A DNA stretch of 64,000 nt from Yersinia similis (lineage in GTDB: Bacteria; Pseudomonadota; Gammaproteobacteria; Enterobacterales; Enterobacteriaceae): contig NZ_CGBP01000010.1 in the NCBI RefSeq assembly GCF_001053095.1, forward strand, positions 62,001 to 126,000, given 5' to 3'. Position 1 is the stretch's first letter. Each line of letters starts with the position of its first letter. Position numbers and translations under genes: made by a program. The notes under the pieces were generated by a model. It had not been told where the DNA came from, made no database searches, and worked only from the letters and a program-made list of their open reading frames with translations. This document shows positions 29,959 through 40,827 of the stretch, piece by piece.

Positions 29959-31476
29959 TTAACCTTCGTTATGCATCTCTAAATTTTCCGCTTCATTATG
30001 GCTACGCAATGCCTGCGCATCGTCGTTACGTAATGACTCAAGATATTCCAGATAGCTCTGATCCACATCTTTCGTCACGTAAATACCATTAAAGACAGAA
30101 CATTCGAACTGGGTAATGTCTGGATTATCTTCACGTACTGCATCGATAAGATCGGTAAGATCTTGGAAAATCAGTGCGTCAGCACCAATCAACTGACGAA
30201 TTTCATCGACTTCACGACCATGAGCAATCAACTCATTAGCACTTGGCATATCGATACCATACACATTCGGGAAACGGATTTCAGGTGCTGCAGACGCAAA
30301 GTACACTTTCTTCGCCCCGGCTTCCCGTGCCATTTCTACAATCTGCTCTGACGTGGTCCCGCGAACAATGGAATCATCCACCAATAACACGTTTTTACCA
30401 CGGAACTCAGCACGATTAGCATTCAGTTTACGACGCACCGATTTACGTCGCTCTTGCTGACCCGGCATGATAAACGTACGGCCAACATAACGGTTTTTCA
30501 CAAACCCCTGACGGTACGGTTTATCCAGAATACGGGCAATTTCCAACGCGATATCGCAAGAGGTTTCTGGAATAGGAATGACAACATCGATATCCATGTC
30601 TTCCCACTGTTTGGCTATTTTGGCCCCCAACTTCTGCCCCATGCGAACACGCGCACTGTAGACAGAAATTTTATCCATAAAGGAGTCTGGGCGAGCAAAA
30701 TAAACATATTCAAACAAGCATGGGTTGTATTTTGGATTCTCAGCACACTGACGCGTGAACAGTTGGCCTTTCTCGGTGATATACACGGCTTCGCCCGGTG
30801 CAACATCACGCAAGAATTCAAAACCAAGAGTATCCAGAGCCACACTTTCGGAAGCAACCATATACTCATTGCGCCCATCAACCAGCGTGCGTTTACCAAT
30901 CACCAGCGGACGAATACCGTTAGGGTCACGGAAAGCAACCATACCGTGGCCAATGATCATTGCGACGCAGGCATAAGCACCACGAATCAACTGGTGCGTT
31001 GCGGCAACAGCAGCAAAAATGTTGTCAGACTCCAACGGATAATGCTGGAAACGATCCAATTCACTGGCAAAAATATTCAACAGGATTTCTGAGTCAGACG
31101 TGGTATTTACATGACGACGAGAAACTTCGAATAATTTCTTTCTCAGTTGGTGAGCGTTAGTCAGATTACCGTTATGAGCCAAGGTAATGCCAAACGGTGA
31201 GTTAACATAGAAGGGTTGAGCTTCAGAAGCGCTGGAGCTGCCTGCCGTTGGGTAACGAACATGACCAATCCCCATATTCCCCTGTAAACGCAGCATATGC
31301 CGGGTTTCAAATACATCCTTCACCAAGCCGTTCGCTTTCCGCAGACGGAACCCATTATGGGCATCAATGGTAACAATCCCCGCCGCATCCTGCCCCCGAT
31401 GCTGAAGCACCATCAACGCATCATAAATCGACTGGTTTACCGGTGTAAAACCGGCGATACCGACAATACCGCACAT
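29959..31476 (-). CDS. purF: Amidophosphoribosyltransferase PurF
   Basis: First committed step of purine synthesis: glutamine plus PRPP to phosphoribosylamine. A 505-residue type II glutamine amidotransferase with the N-terminal nucleophile Cys2 ([10 protein letters not shown]) and the PRPP loop [17 protein letters not shown] in the C-terminal phosphoribosyltransferase half. It follows cvpA by 12 bp; the operon has a PurR box upstream of cvpA. Confidence 0.98.
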   Translation of the reverse strand: MCGIVGIAGFTPVNQSIYDALMVLQHRGQDAAGIVTIDAHNGFRLRKANGLVKDVFETRHMLRLQGNMGIGHVRYPTAGSSSASEAQPFYVNSPFGITLAHNGNLTNAHQLRKKLFEVSRRHVNTTSDSEILLNIFASELDRFQHYPLESDNIFAAVAATHQLIRGAYACVAMIIGHGMVAFRDPNGIRPLVIGKRTLVDGRNEYMVASESVALDTLGFEFLRDVAPGEAVYITEKGQLFTRQCAENPKYNPCLFEYVYFARPDSFMDKISVYSARVRMGQKLGAKIAKQWEDMDIDVVIPIPETSCDIALEIARILDKPYRQGFVKNRYVGRTFIMPGQQERRKSVRRKLNANRAEFRGKNVLLVDDSIVRGTTSEQIVEMAREAGAKKVYFASAAPEIRFPNVYGIDMPSANELIAHGREVDEIRQLIGADALIFQDLTDLIDAVREDNPDITQFECSVFNGIYVTKDVDQSYLEYLESLRNDDAQALRSHNEAENLEMHNEG

Positions 31477-31488
31477 GTTGTCTTTTCC

Positions 31489-31998
31489 TCATAAGCCGCT
31501 TCGAATCGGTAATTGATTCGGTAAGAAACTCGACGTGCTCTGCAGGTAGTCAAAGAACCACCTGATGATATAACTGAACTGCGGGATTAATTGTGACTGC
31601 TTCCAATCAACACTTTGTGAGAAGTTGGTAAACGTATCCAGAAAGAACAACATGGCAGAGACAATCAGCACACCTCTCAGTGCCCCAAAACAGACCCCTA
31701 AGACCCTATCGGTTCCTGATAACCCAGTACGCTCCACCAGTGAACTAATCACATAGTTAACAATAGCCCCGACGATCAATGTCGCGATGAACAAAATGCC
31801 GATGGCAATTCCGTTGCGAACAATTTCATCCTCAAATCGGGTGAAATAAACAGCAAGGTAAGTGTAAAAATGGCTGGCAACAAAAAACGCACATCCCCAT
31901 GTTACAAGTGACAATGCTTCACGGACAAACCCTCGAATTAAGCTGACTAACGCAGAAAACCCGATAATTCCTATAATGACGTAATCAATCCAGACCAT
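31489..31998 (-). CDS. cvpA: Colicin V production membrane protein CvpA
   Basis: A 169-residue inner-membrane protein with four hydrophobic segments and the DYVIIGIIGFSALVSLIRGF start. Needed for colicin V production in E. coli and linked to envelope stress tolerance. First gene of the cvpA-purF operon, 59 bp downstream of a PurR box. Confidence 0.95.
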   Translation of the reverse strand: MVWIDYVIIGIIGFSALVSLIRGFVREALSLVTWGCAFFVASHFYTYLAVYFTRFEDEIVRNGIAIGILFIATLIVGAIVNYVISSLVERTGLSGTDRVLGVCFGALRGVLIVSAMLFFLDTFTNFSQSVDWKQSQLIPQFSYIIRWFFDYLQSTSSFLPNQLPIRSGL

Positions 31999-32056
31999 GA
32001 CTATTCCAATAACGAAACCGCCGCTACATCTTGTTCGCGGCGAATTCTAACAGAAA

Positions 32057-32072
32057 AAGAAAACGTTTGCGT
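32057..32072 (-). promoter_or_regulatory. PurR operator upstream of cvpA-purF
   Basis: Minus-strand ACGCAAACGTTTTCTT fits the PurR consensus ANGCAANCGNTTNCNT at every fixed position. Its position upstream of cvpA is as in E. coli. Confidence 0.9.
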
Positions 32073-32270
32073 AGGGGTTTCTAACCCCGAAACAAATTAA
32101 AGTGTGACGACTAAAAAATAACCATAACCGCATGGAAAAATACAATTCCCGTATAAAAAAAACACAACCACCGCATAAATTGAGCCGCTAAAAACCTGCA
32201 CCTACGGATATCTCACACTTCAGTTGTCATCCTTACGCAGTAGACAACCTAAGGCAGTAACAATCTAACC

Positions 32271-33008
32271 CTAACGCGACGTTATATAAGGCTTAACTTG
32301 CCCATTCAGACCACTTAATGCATTAAGCTCAGGTAACGCGGATTGTAATTTCTGTTTTGACGCATCCGGCCCGACATATAACCGGGTTATCTCACCCTGA
32401 ACCGGCGTGGCGGGTACAGTGAACGCCCTATGCCCCGACAACCGCAGCATCGCGACAATCTCATTTACTTTGGCCGCATTTTTTAGCGCCCCCAGTTGGA
32501 CAACATAAGCCTGCCCTACTGGCGCTTTTTCTTCCACCGGCGGTTTAGTTTCTGGCTTAGGTTTCACTTCCAGCGGTTTTTTCTCTGCTGGTTTTATTTC
32601 TGTCGGTTTTGTTTCTGTCGGCTTGGTTTCTATCGGCTTAACGTCTACCGGCTTCGTCACGGCAGGTTTTACCTCAACCGGCTTACTCTGTATTGGTGGC
32701 GGTGCCACAATCGTAGGCTCAACAGCAAGATTACCGGCATCATTAGCCGCCTGAGAAACCGAATCATCGCTGGGTTCGGCTCCTACCGCTTGCGCAGCAC
32801 CTTCGGGCGGCGCAATGGGCAAAGGCTGATTGAGCGGCGGAACCACATCAATCTCTTGGCTATCCCCTGGTTTTGGCACTAACGGAATAGCGGCAAACTC
32901 ATCCTCGTAGTGTTTCTTTTTGCCATCCAGTAGCCCCGGTAACACAATCACACCTAAGGCAACTAAAATAATGGTCCCGACTAAACGGTTCTGGAACTGA
33001 CTTGCCAC
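32271..33008 (-). CDS. dedD: Cell-division SPOR-domain protein DedD
   Basis: Bitopic inner-membrane protein that binds septal peptidoglycan. N-terminal membrane anchor (LVGTIILVALGVIVLPGLL), a long Pro/Lys/Glu periplasmic linker, and a C-terminal SPOR domain from about residue 165 (AYVVQLGALKNAAKVNEI). The linker holds about eight copies of a five-residue unit of the KP(T/I/V)E(T/V) type, coded by a 15-bp repeat. A GTG start at 33008 with GGGGA upstream gives the family N-terminus; a GTG two codons further out is less well spaced. Confidence 0.94.
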   Translation of the reverse strand: MASQFQNRLVGTIILVALGVIVLPGLLDGKKKHYEDEFAAIPLVPKPGDSQEIDVVPPLNQPLPIAPPEGAAQAVGAEPSDDSVSQAANDAGNLAVEPTIVAPPPIQSKPVEVKPAVTKPVDVKPIETKPTETKPTEIKPAEKKPLEVKPKPETKPPVEEKAPVGQAYVVQLGALKNAAKVNEIVAMLRLSGHRAFTVPATPVQGEITRLYVGPDASKQKLQSALPELNALSGLNGQVKPYITSR

Positions 33009-33024
33009 TCGCACTCCCCGCGTT

Positions 33025-33105
33025 TATATCCCGCCGGACTTGAAGATGCAGGAGGCGCTCGTTTATTGCCAGCCTACAACTCCACGCTCTTTGGGTTTAA
33101 ATTCA
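33025..33105. repeat. ERIC remnant between folC and dedD
   Basis: Ends TATATCCCGCCGGACTTGAA and CGCTCTTTGGGTTTAAAT with an imperfect interior lacking the core palindrome. Confidence 0.65.
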
Positions 33106-33127
33106 ATCTGTTATAAACTGGACGCTG

Positions 33128-34432
33128 TCACAAATGCAATGCTGCCATAACATGGGCAACAGTATGGAAAGAGCCACAGACAATGACCACATCCTGTGTA
33201 TCTGCATCTTGCATAGCCTGACGCCAGGCAGTTTCTACATCGCTAAACTGACGTGCGCTCACCAGATGTTCGGCCAATTGACCAGCACTGGCTCCCCGTG
33301 GCCCTTCAAGCGGGGCGCAATACCACTCATCAACCCGCTCAGATAAACATGCCAGCGTACCCGCAATATCTTTATCCGATAACATCCCGACGACCGCCCG
33401 CACTTTGCCTTGTTTCGGCACATTAACCGGGTTAATAACTTGGGCTAACCGATTGACCAGATAACGGGCAGCATGCGGATTATGGGCTACATCCAGAATC
33501 AGTAGCGGTTGCTCACTGACGACCTGAAAACGCCCAGGTAAACTGGCGGCCTGTAACCCCTGCCGAATAGCCTCGTCACTCAATGACACCCCGGAATAAT
33601 GTAATACAGCCAACGCAGTAGCCGCATTCTCCAGCGGCACGTTCGGCACCGGTAAGTCGGATAATTGGCGCTCACCACATTGCCAGTACCAGCAGGGTTT
33701 TTGTTGACCAAATGGCTCTTGTTGATCAAATGACTCTTGCAGGCTGAACTGCCAAGTAACATCCCGACGATAGAGATGTGCACCTAACTCAGCCGCCACA
33801 TCGGCAATAGACTGGGGCATCTCTGGTTCCCCCACTACCGCAGGTTTACCACCACGGAATACGCCCGCCTTCTCCCGGCCAATACTTTCACGGTCGTAAC
33901 CCAACCAATCAGTATGATCTAACGCGATACTGGTGATGGCGGCGACATCAGAGTCAACAATATTGGTCGCATCTAACCGCCCACCCAATCCTACTTCCAG
34001 GATCACCACATCAAGTTTAGCCTGCTTAAATAGTTGCAGCGCTGATAAGGTGCCAAATTCAAAGTAGGTCAGTGAGATATCACCTCGCCCAGCTTCGATC
34101 TGAGCAAAAGAGTGGCTGTGTTCTGCCTCAGATAGCTCTTGCCCCTGAATTCGAACCCGCTCGGTATAACGTAAAAGGTGGGGGGAGCTGTAAACCCCGA
34201 CTCGCAGACCAGCCGCCAATAAAATGGCTTCCAATGTACAGCAGGTGGTGCCCTTGCCGTTGGTACCGGCAACGGTAAAAATTTTGGGGGCAGGTTTAAG
34301 CAGGTCCAGACGCTCAGCGACCTGTTTAACACGTTCCAGACCCAACTCAATGGGCTGAGAATGCAAATGCTCAAGATAGCAAAGCCACGCGGCCAAAGGC
34401 GACGTGGCTTGGGGAGTTTGATGATTGTTCAT
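33128..34432 (-). CDS. folC: Bifunctional folylpolyglutamate/dihydrofolate synthase FolC
   Basis: Joins glutamate to dihydropteroate and extends folate polyglutamate chains. The 434-residue protein begins MNNHQTPQATSPLAAW. The ATP loop is VAGTNGKGTTC and the Mur-ligase-type DVAHNPHAARY follows in the C-terminal domain. An 18-bp direct repeat (33701-33718 and 33719-33736) adds the tandem hexapeptide-like QESFDQQEPFGQQKPCW relative to E. coli. The start at 34432 drops a 34-residue extension that runs into an ERIC. Confidence 0.95.
   Translation of the reverse strand: MNNHQTPQATSPLAAWLCYLEHLHSQPIELGLERVKQVAERLDLLKPAPKIFTVAGTNGKGTTCCTLEAILLAAGLRVGVYSSPHLLRYTERVRIQGQELSEAEHSHSFAQIEAGRGDISLTYFEFGTLSALQLFKQAKLDVVILEVGLGGRLDATNIVDSDVAAITSIALDHTDWLGYDRESIGREKAGVFRGGKPAVVGEPEMPQSIADVAAELGAHLYRRDVTWQFSLQESFDQQEPFGQQKPCWYWQCGERQLSDLPVPNVPLENAATALAVLHYSGVSLSDEAIRQGLQAASLPGRFQVVSEQPLLILDVAHNPHAARYLVNRLAQVINPVNVPKQGKVRAVVGMLSDKDIAGTLACLSERVDEWYCAPLEGPRGASAGQLAEHLVSARQFSDVETAWRQAMQDADTQDVVIVCGSFHTVAHVMAALHL
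33701..33736 (-). repeat. In-frame 18-bp tandem repeat within folC
   Basis: TTGTTGACCAAATGGCTC followed directly by TTGTTGATCAAATGACTC on the plus strand, two mismatches in 18. It keeps the folC frame open. Confidence 0.85.
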
Positions 34433-34455
34433 GAGTCCCGTCACTTCCCTTGGTT

Positions 34456-34576
34456 TTATCCCCGTTATACTCCAAGTTGCCTGTGCGTTAATGCCCTTTG
34501 TTCCTCCCAATATCGAAAACTCTTGGGGATTCACTCAGTTACCGCTCTCCTGCAACTCGAATTATTTAGGGCATAT
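34456..34576. repeat. ERIC element between folC and accD
   Basis: Near full length, with ends TTATCCCCGTTATACTCCAA and CGAATTATTTAGGGCAT and a core half matching ERIC (CTCTTGGGGATTCACTC). The other core half is degraded. Confidence 0.8.
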
Positions 34577-34642
34577 TACACACTCGTTATTGCCGAATTG
34601 TCGCTATTAAATAACGCTTATTTTCTGGTAAGGCACAATAAC

Positions 34643-34672
34643 CGGGCACCATCTTACTAGGGTGATGCCCGT
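34643..34672 (-). terminator. Stem-loop after accD
   Basis: CGGGCACC ... GGTGATGCCCG with one bulge, eight bases after the accD stop. There is no clear U-tract on the minus side, so termination efficiency is doubtful. Confidence 0.55.
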
Positions 34673-34680
34673 TGAGTTAA

Positions 34681-35595
34681 TCAGACATCTGCCTGATTGT
34701 CAGGCTGGGCCACCGTGTCTGCGTTGCTCTCAACCACGCTTGGCTGCGGTTGATGAGTCAATTTAGACAAAATGCTCGCCAAAGTCTGACGCATAACTGG
34801 ACGGCGAACGATCATATCAATCGCGCCTTTTTCAATCAGGAATTCACTGCGCTGGAAGCCCGGCGGCAGTTTTTCGCGTACGGTTTGTTCAATAACACGT
34901 GGGCCAGCAAAGCCAATCAACGCTTTCGGCTCAGCGATATTGATATCACCCAACATTGCCAGGCTGGCAGAGACGCCGCCCATGGTAGGGTCAGTCAGCA
35001 CGGAAATGTAGGGTAAACCGCGCTCTTGCATTTTAGCCAGAGCTGCGCTGGTTTTTGCCATCTGCATCAATGACATCAACGCTTCCTGCATACGTGCACC
35101 ACCACTGGAAGAGAAACAGACCAATGGGCAATTATCTTCCAAGGCCTGTTCAACGGCACGTACAAAGCGAGCACCGACCACTGACGCCATTGAACCGCCC
35201 ATAAAGGCAAACTCAAACGAGGCGGCAACAATAGGCATACCTTGCAGCGTCCCTTTCATGGCAACCAGAGCATCTTTCTCGCCAGTATCTTTTTGTGCGG
35301 CTGAAAGACGATCTTTATACTTTTTGGAATCCCTAAATTTCAGGATATCCTTCGGCTCCAGTTCGCTACCCAATTCAACTTCACTGCCTGCATCCAACAG
35401 CATATGCAACCGTGCACGGGCTGACATACGCATATGGTGATCACACTTGGGACACACTTCCAGATTACGCTCCAGTTCAGCACGATAAAGTACCTGACCG
35501 CAGCTATCACATTTTGTCCACACCCCTTCAGGAATACTCGCTTTACGGGTTTGTGTGATGTTGCTTTTGTTAAGAATTCGTTCAATCCAGCTCAT
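34681..35595 (-). CDS. accD: Acetyl-CoA carboxylase carboxyltransferase beta subunit
   Basis: With AccA, transfers carboxyl from carboxybiotin to acetyl-CoA, making malonyl-CoA. 304 residues, the E. coli length, starting [19 protein letters not shown] four-cysteine zinc ribbon is at C29, C32, C48 and C51; the crotonase-type core includes [18 protein letters not shown] and [17 protein letters not shown] 52-residue upstream extension of the frame is not conserved and is left out. Confidence 0.97.
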   Translation of the reverse strand: MSWIERILNKSNITQTRKASIPEGVWTKCDSCGQVLYRAELERNLEVCPKCDHHMRMSARARLHMLLDAGSEVELGSELEPKDILKFRDSKKYKDRLSAAQKDTGEKDALVAMKGTLQGMPIVAASFEFAFMGGSMASVVGARFVRAVEQALEDNCPLVCFSSSGGARMQEALMSLMQMAKTSAALAKMQERGLPYISVLTDPTMGGVSASLAMLGDINIAEPKALIGFAGPRVIEQTVREKLPPGFQRSEFLIEKGAIDMIVRRPVMRQTLASILSKLTHQPQPSVVESNADTVAQPDNQADV

Positions 35596-35825
35596 CGATG
35601 ACCTTTCTGTTTGAACCTGGCTGTTGCCAGTCCGCTGTTCATGCTTTAACCATCTCCCTGAAAACTCCCCAATAAAAAATGCCTGAGATACACGCCAGTG
35701 CGACGTGGCTAAGGCACCGAAACTTGGATTGTCTGCAGGAACAGACCACAAATGTTACTCATTAAACCATATTGATTCGACAGTGTAGATAAAAAACTGG
35801 TGAACCCACAGCTTATGTAACGTTT

Positions 35826-36488
35826 TTACTGATTTTTTTGACGTACCGCAGCACGCCGATGCCGCCAAACTTCAAATACGCCTGGCAAAATTGACACAAC
35901 GATAATGATCACAATCAATAACTTCAGATTATTCTGCACGATAGGTACGTTACCAAACAGGTAGCCAGCATAAGTGAATAACAACACCCATACCAACGCC
36001 CCAATCACGTTATAGGCAGCAAAGTGACGATAAGACATTTTACCCATACCGGCCACAAATGGGGCAAACGTGCGAATTATAGGGACAAACCGTGCCAGAA
36101 TAATCGCTTTACCACCATGCTTCTCGTAGAACTGATGCGTCTTATCCAGATAACTGCGGCGGAAGATTTTAGAATCTGGATTGCTGAATAACTTTTCACC
36201 AAAGATACGGCCGATCGTGTAGTTAATCGCATCCCCCAGAATGGCGGCAATCACCATTAGGGTCACCATCGTGTGGACATTAAGATCATTGGAGGGCAAC
36301 GATGCCAAGGCACCTGCAACAAACAGCAAAGAGTCCCCCGGCAGGAACGGTGTCACGACCAGACCGGTCTCACAGAATAAAATCAGGAATAGAATGGCGT
36401 AAACCCATATCCCATATTGCGCAACCAGCTCTGCCAGATGAACATCAATATTCAAAATAAAATCTATGACGAAACGTATAAATTCCAT
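35826..36488 (-). CDS. dedA: DedA-family membrane protein
   Basis: A 220-residue inner-membrane protein of the DedA/SNARE-associated family, linked to membrane homeostasis and lipid carrier transport. [16 protein letters not shown] and [18 protein letters not shown] are the two hallmark segments. The start [18 protein letters not shown] (36488) matches E. coli; 13 further residues upstream are not used. Confidence 0.95.
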   Translation of the reverse strand: MEFIRFVIDFILNIDVHLAELVAQYGIWVYAILFLILFCETGLVVTPFLPGDSLLFVAGALASLPSNDLNVHTMVTLMVIAAILGDAINYTIGRIFGEKLFSNPDSKIFRRSYLDKTHQFYEKHGGKAIILARFVPIIRTFAPFVAGMGKMSYRHFAAYNVIGALVWVLLFTYAGYLFGNVPIVQNNLKLLIVIIIVVSILPGVFEVWRHRRAAVRQKNQ

Positions 36489-36644
36489 AAATACTCTCGA
36501 AATGAATAAACACACCCAATCGTTCATTAGGCGAATGAGATTAGCTGAATTTCCTTAGGTATTCCTTAGCCCAAAGCGACGCATCAGTTTGCTATCGATA
36601 TCCCTGATAATTTGCTATCAGTATTTTTAATAACCTGTAAACCG

Positions 36645-37526
36645 TTAACTCTCGTCATCCGCCAAAAACAAAGGCCCCATAGGGGCTTTGGGTAACGCGA
36701 AGTGATCTGGATAATCGACAGACACTAAATACAACCCATCGGCTTTAGCGGTTGCGGCAGCACGTGTTCTGTCCTTCAATGCCAACAACTCTGCCATCCA
36801 GGTCACGTCCTGATTACCACAACCAATTTCTATCAGGCTCCCAACGATATTGCGCACCATATGATGTACAAACGCGTTGGCTTTGATATCTACCACGATA
36901 TACGCGCCATGTCGGGTAACTTTGACATGTTTTACATTTCTCCATGGCGTACGGGATTGACATTGTACGGCACGGAAAGAGGTAAAATCATTTTCGCCGA
37001 GTAAACATTGCGCGGCGCGTTCCATTTTTTCTGCATCTAATGGCATATAGCAATGGGTGACCCCTTGCGCCAATATCGCAGGGCGATAGCGGTGGCTAAA
37101 AATGATATAGCGATATCGGCGGGCCGTTGCGCTAAAGCGGGCATGAAAATCGTTATCGACGGTTTTGACCCAACGCACTGCGATATCCGCTGGCAAATGG
37201 CTGTTGACCCCCATGGTCCAGGCGGCGTCTTTACGTACCGCGGAGGTAACAAAGTGCACCACCTGACCGGTGGCATGGACCCCCGCATCAGTACGGCCAG
37301 CGCAGAAGACCCCAATTGGCTCATTAGCCACTTTGGATAATGCCGCCTCAAGGCATGCCTGCACGCTGGCAACCTCTTGCTGCCGCTGCCAACCAAAATA
37401 GCGGCTGCCGTTATACTCAATACCCAACGCAATTTTCACACCGGCCACTTCTGCCGGTTTTTCTTGCTGAGCCAATATATTTTTCTGAACTAACGTTTCT
37501 TCCTGACCTAACTCAAACCCGGACAT
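36645..37526 (-). CDS. truA: tRNA pseudouridine(38-40) synthase TruA
   Basis: Converts uridines 38-40 of tRNA anticodon stems to pseudouridine. The catalytic Asp lies in [14 protein letters not shown]. At 293 residues it has about 23 more N-terminal residues than E. coli TruA; the ATG overlaps the usg stop as TGATG, which supports the long start through coupling. The core from [19 protein letters not shown] onward is well conserved. Confidence 0.95.
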   Translation of the reverse strand: MSGFELGQEETLVQKNILAQQEKPAEVAGVKIALGIEYNGSRYFGWQRQQEVASVQACLEAALSKVANEPIGVFCAGRTDAGVHATGQVVHFVTSAVRKDAAWTMGVNSHLPADIAVRWVKTVDNDFHARFSATARRYRYIIFSHRYRPAILAQGVTHCYMPLDAEKMERAAQCLLGENDFTSFRAVQCQSRTPWRNVKHVKVTRHGAYIVVDIKANAFVHHMVRNIVGSLIEIGCGNQDVTWMAELLALKDRTRAAATAKADGLYLVSVDYPDHFALPKAPMGPLFLADDES

Positions 37527-38536
37527 CAGTAAAGTTGCTCCTGCAACAGGCGCTCTGCCGTTTCAATCGCCATCAATGCGCCACCGAAACGAATATTGTC
37601 AGCCACCGACCAGAATTGCAGCACCTCAGGAATACCATAATCGTTGCGAATACAACCAACACTCAGGACATCACTGCCGGAGGCGTCGCTAACCTGAGTT
37701 GGGTAATCATCTTCCTCAAACAATTGGATATCTTCGCAATTCCCCAGCTCGCTACGGGCCTCTTCGGCAGCGATCGGGCGCAATGCTTCCAGATGAACCA
37801 CTTGTGCATGACCATAAAATACTGGCGACTGAATACAGCTTACGGTTATCGGCAAACCTTCGTCCTGTAACACTTTACGCACCTGATCAACCAGACGGCG
37901 CTCTTCGCTCACACTGCCCTCTTCATCAGCCAGCAGCGGTAAGACGTTAAACGCCAATTGCTTAGGAAAGATACCGGGTTCAGCAGGAATGCCATTGAGC
38001 AGCTTGGCACTTTGTCCGGCGAGATCATCCACCGCCGCTTTGCCATGGGCTGAAGCTGAAATCAGGTTAGTGACATGCAGGCGAGACAGCCCAGCCTGTT
38101 CCGTCAGCGGTTTAATCGCCGTCAACAACTGGCTGGTCAGGCTATCGGCCACCGCCACGATATTGCGATTACGGTAATCAGCCAGCACCTGAGGATTCAC
38201 ACTCGGCACCACCAAGGGAATATCTGGCTCCATAGCGAACAAGCCGCTACTATCGATCACCAGACAACCAGCACTTCCGGCCTCTTCCGCATATTGTGCC
38301 GATGCTTCACGGCCTGCGACAAAAAAGGCGAGTTGGGCCTGGGACCAGTCAAACTCAGCCGCATTTTCAACCAGTATACTTTTACCGTTAAAACGTACGG
38401 TAGCACCAGCACTGCGCTCGCTCGCCAAAGGATACAATTCACCAACTGGGAACTGGCGCTCATTTAACAGCTCCAGCAAAGCTTCACCTACTGCGCCCGT
38501 TGCTCCTAATAGAGCAATATTCCAGCCGTCAGACAT
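37526..38536 (-). CDS. usg: USG-1 protein, aspartate-semialdehyde dehydrogenase homologue
   Basis: A 336-residue relative of aspartate-beta-semialdehyde dehydrogenase with the N-terminal nucleotide motif [16 protein letters not shown]. The segment where Asd has its catalytic cysteine reads [15 protein letters not shown], without cysteine, so it is probably not an active dehydrogenase. Upstream neighbour of truA, with overlapping stop and start. GCGGAGAAAACC precedes the ATG. Confidence 0.94.
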   Translation of the reverse strand: MSDGWNIALLGATGAVGEALLELLNERQFPVGELYPLASERSAGATVRFNGKSILVENAAEFDWSQAQLAFFVAGREASAQYAEEAGSAGCLVIDSSGLFAMEPDIPLVVPSVNPQVLADYRNRNIVAVADSLTSQLLTAIKPLTEQAGLSRLHVTNLISASAHGKAAVDDLAGQSAKLLNGIPAEPGIFPKQLAFNVLPLLADEEGSVSEERRLVDQVRKVLQDEGLPITVSCIQSPVFYGHAQVVHLEALRPIAAEEARSELGNCEDIQLFEEDDYPTQVSDASGSDVLSVGCIRNDYGIPEVLQFWSVADNIRFGGALMAIETAERLLQEQLY

Positions 38537-38557
38537 GTTGGTTTTCTCCGCTATAGT

Positions 38558-38647
38558 TCATTGAATAATATGGGCTCATTGAATAATATGGCCTCATTGA
38601 ATGACATGAGTTTATTGAAAAACATGAATTTATTGAACAGCAAGGGC
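38558..38647. repeat. Five 18-bp tandem repeats upstream of usg
   Basis: Units at 38558, 38576, 38594, 38612 and 38630, consensus (T/C)T(C/T)ATTGAATAATATGG(G/C). On the minus strand they read as a six-residue unit (x-L/M-x-F-N-E/K). A minus-strand mini-frame begins at ATG 38626 and ends at TAG 38552, 15 bases before the usg ATG. Next to it, AGGGCGG/CCGCCCT (38645-38663) forms a hairpin after pdxB. Confidence 0.9.
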
Positions 38648-38704
38648 GGCAACATACCGCCCTGTTATTAATTTTTCACGAATGATATTCGTACTACCCT
38701 ATCG

Positions 38705-39832
38705 TCACTGCAATTGAGTGGTAAAACCTAGCTGCTGCAAGAGTGCAGCACTGGCAGCATCATCGCACTGTACACACAGTGATGACCATTCACGTCGTTC
38801 CTGGTAATGCTTGCGTAGGCGGTCAAACCCCCCCGGTAGGCCAGCAACATGGCGCAATGGCGCATCATCGCGGCGCACATCATACACTAAGTGCATCAAT
38901 CGTTTTAATTTGCCTTCACCCAACTCACCATTTAGACGTAAATGGCTAAATTCTGGTACTGGCAGTAAAGAGGCCAGCTCGACCGACTGTGGTTGCCCCA
39001 AATGCTGACTGAACGCCTCAAAAACCTGAGTAGTACCCCGTGCTTTGCCTTCTAGCGTATATCCGGCAATATGTGGTGTGCCGATATCGACACGAGCCAA
39101 CAGCGGTAAAGACAGATCTGGTTCTGGCTCCCAGACGTCCAGTACTACGCTGAGTTTTTTTCCTTTTTCCAGCGCCCGTAATAACGCCGCGTTATCCACC
39201 ACCGCACCACGACAGGCGTTGATCAGAATACGGCCATCCGGTAAGGCGGCCAGCAGTTCATCATCGGCCATGTGTAAACTTTGGTAGGCACCGGTTTTAT
39301 TCAGCGGAGTATGGAAGGTTAGAACGTCAGCCTCACGCACCAGTTTCTCCAACGGCCAGAAGGCTTCGTTATCGTCACGATCAGCACGTGGGGGGTCGCA
39401 CAACAAGGTCCGAACGCCCAAGGCTTGCAAACGAGCATTCAGCCGTGAACCCACATTCCCGACGCCGATAATGCCCACGGTTTTATCGCGCAACTGGAAA
39501 CCATCCCGTTCAGCCATCATCATCAACGCAGAGAAAACATATTCAACCACGGCAATGGCGTTACAACCGGGGGCCGCAGAGAAACCGATCCCCTGCTGAC
39601 ACAGCCAAGTGTCATCGACATGGTCGGTACCCGCCGTCGCCGTGCCAATAAAACCAATTGAGGTACCGTGTAACAGCGCCTCGTTCACTTTAGTGACCGA
39701 ACGCACCATCAGAGCATCGGCATCAACCAAGGCGTCACGAGGAATAGGACGCCCAGGCACAGCCTGTACATCACCTAAACGCCGGAACAGTTCCTCAGCG
39801 TACGGCATATTTTCATCAACCAGAATTTTCAC
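38705..39832 (-). CDS. pdxB: Erythronate-4-phosphate dehydrogenase PdxB
   Basis: Second step of pyridoxal phosphate synthesis. A 375-residue D-2-hydroxyacid dehydrogenase with the NAD motif [17 protein letters not shown] near residue 123, the [10 protein letters not shown] segment, the catalytic [16 protein letters not shown] region, and a C-terminal PdxB dimerisation domain from about 285. The neighbour of usg and truA, as in E. coli. Confidence 0.97.
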   Translation of the reverse strand: MKILVDENMPYAEELFRRLGDVQAVPGRPIPRDALVDADALMVRSVTKVNEALLHGTSIGFIGTATAGTDHVDDTWLCQQGIGFSAAPGCNAIAVVEYVFSALMMMAERDGFQLRDKTVGIIGVGNVGSRLNARLQALGVRTLLCDPPRADRDDNEAFWPLEKLVREADVLTFHTPLNKTGAYQSLHMADDELLAALPDGRILINACRGAVVDNAALLRALEKGKKLSVVLDVWEPEPDLSLPLLARVDIGTPHIAGYTLEGKARGTTQVFEAFSQHLGQPQSVELASLLPVPEFSHLRLNGELGEGKLKRLMHLVYDVRRDDAPLRHVAGLPGGFDRLRKHYQERREWSSLCVQCDDAASAALLQQLGFTTQLQ

Positions 39833-39879
39833 TTTGCTCTCCGACAGCCTACTGCCATACAGATGAAAAACAGGGGGGC

Positions 39880-40665
39880 TTAGTATAAGCCACTATTGCC
39901 CCGCCGGAAACGCTCAGGCGTGGTACCTGATATTTGCTGGAACATGGCGATAAAAGCAGAGGCGGAGCTATAACCGACATCCAACGCCACACTGTGTACC
40001 GTTTTCCCCTGCTCTAACAATGAGATGGCATGTAAAAAACGTAAGCGCTGCCGCCATTCGCTAAATGCCATGCCAAGCTCCTGCTGGCAACGGCGCGATA
40101 AGGTACGTTCGGTGGTATACACCCGCCTGGCCCAAAGTGCCAGCGAGGTGCTATCCGCAGGGCAGCGTTCCAATGCCGCCAATATAGGCGACAAAAGCTT
40201 ATCTTGTGAGGTAGGCAGATACGTCCGCTGCACCGGAGACATCTTGAGTTGATCAATCAATACATGGGCCAGGCGTATATCCTGCTGAGTTTTTGGCATC
40301 AATAAACCACGCGTAAAACAATCCTCCACAATGGCATTAAAGATAGGGCTGACATTCATCAGGCAAGGTGACGCCAGGAGTTCGGTACAAAAATCCAACG
40401 CAATATCAATGGCACGAAAATGCATGGGTTTGCGATTATAGCTAGAGTGCTCCATGCCTGCGGGGATCCAGATAATAAATTCAGGTGGTGCAAGGAAGCG
40501 CTGACCACCAATGCTCATGGCCAGAACACCGGATTTCACGCATATCAATTGCCCAAAAGGGTGTGTGTGAGGCAAAAATTCGGTATTGGCATTAAAAGCT
40601 TCACAGCGAAAGGACAAGGTCTGTGGAATCCTTAAGGTGACTACGGGAAAATCAGGTTTTGTCAT
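39880..40665 (-). CDS. AraC-family regulator with cupin sensor domain (NimR/YeaM-like)
   Basis: A 261-residue regulator. The N-terminal half is a cupin-type AraC_binding domain ([16 protein letters not shown]), and the C-terminal 100 residues hold the two AraC helix-turn-helix motifs ([20 protein letters not shown] and [20 protein letters not shown]). It resembles regulators that control a divergent exporter gene; here an EamA transporter is divergent across a 162-bp gap, so control of that transporter is the likely role. Inducer unknown. Confidence 0.9.
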   Translation of the reverse strand: MTKPDFPVVTLRIPQTLSFRCEAFNANTEFLPHTHPFGQLICVKSGVLAMSIGGQRFLAPPEFIIWIPAGMEHSSYNRKPMHFRAIDIALDFCTELLASPCLMNVSPIFNAIVEDCFTRGLLMPKTQQDIRLAHVLIDQLKMSPVQRTYLPTSQDKLLSPILAALERCPADSTSLALWARRVYTTERTLSRRCQQELGMAFSEWRQRLRFLHAISLLEQGKTVHSVALDVGYSSASAFIAMFQQISGTTPERFRRGNSGLY

Positions 40666-40827
40666 CGTCCATTATCCCTTACAGCAAAATCATGCTCTTC
40701 ATGGTTATTACCTTAATCACGGTAATGATTGTCTTAATCACCCAAGTTATTGTCTGATTATCGTTATATAGAATAAATCAGACAGCTGTAGACTACACCG
40801 CATATTTTTTAGTTAAGAATTATTATC

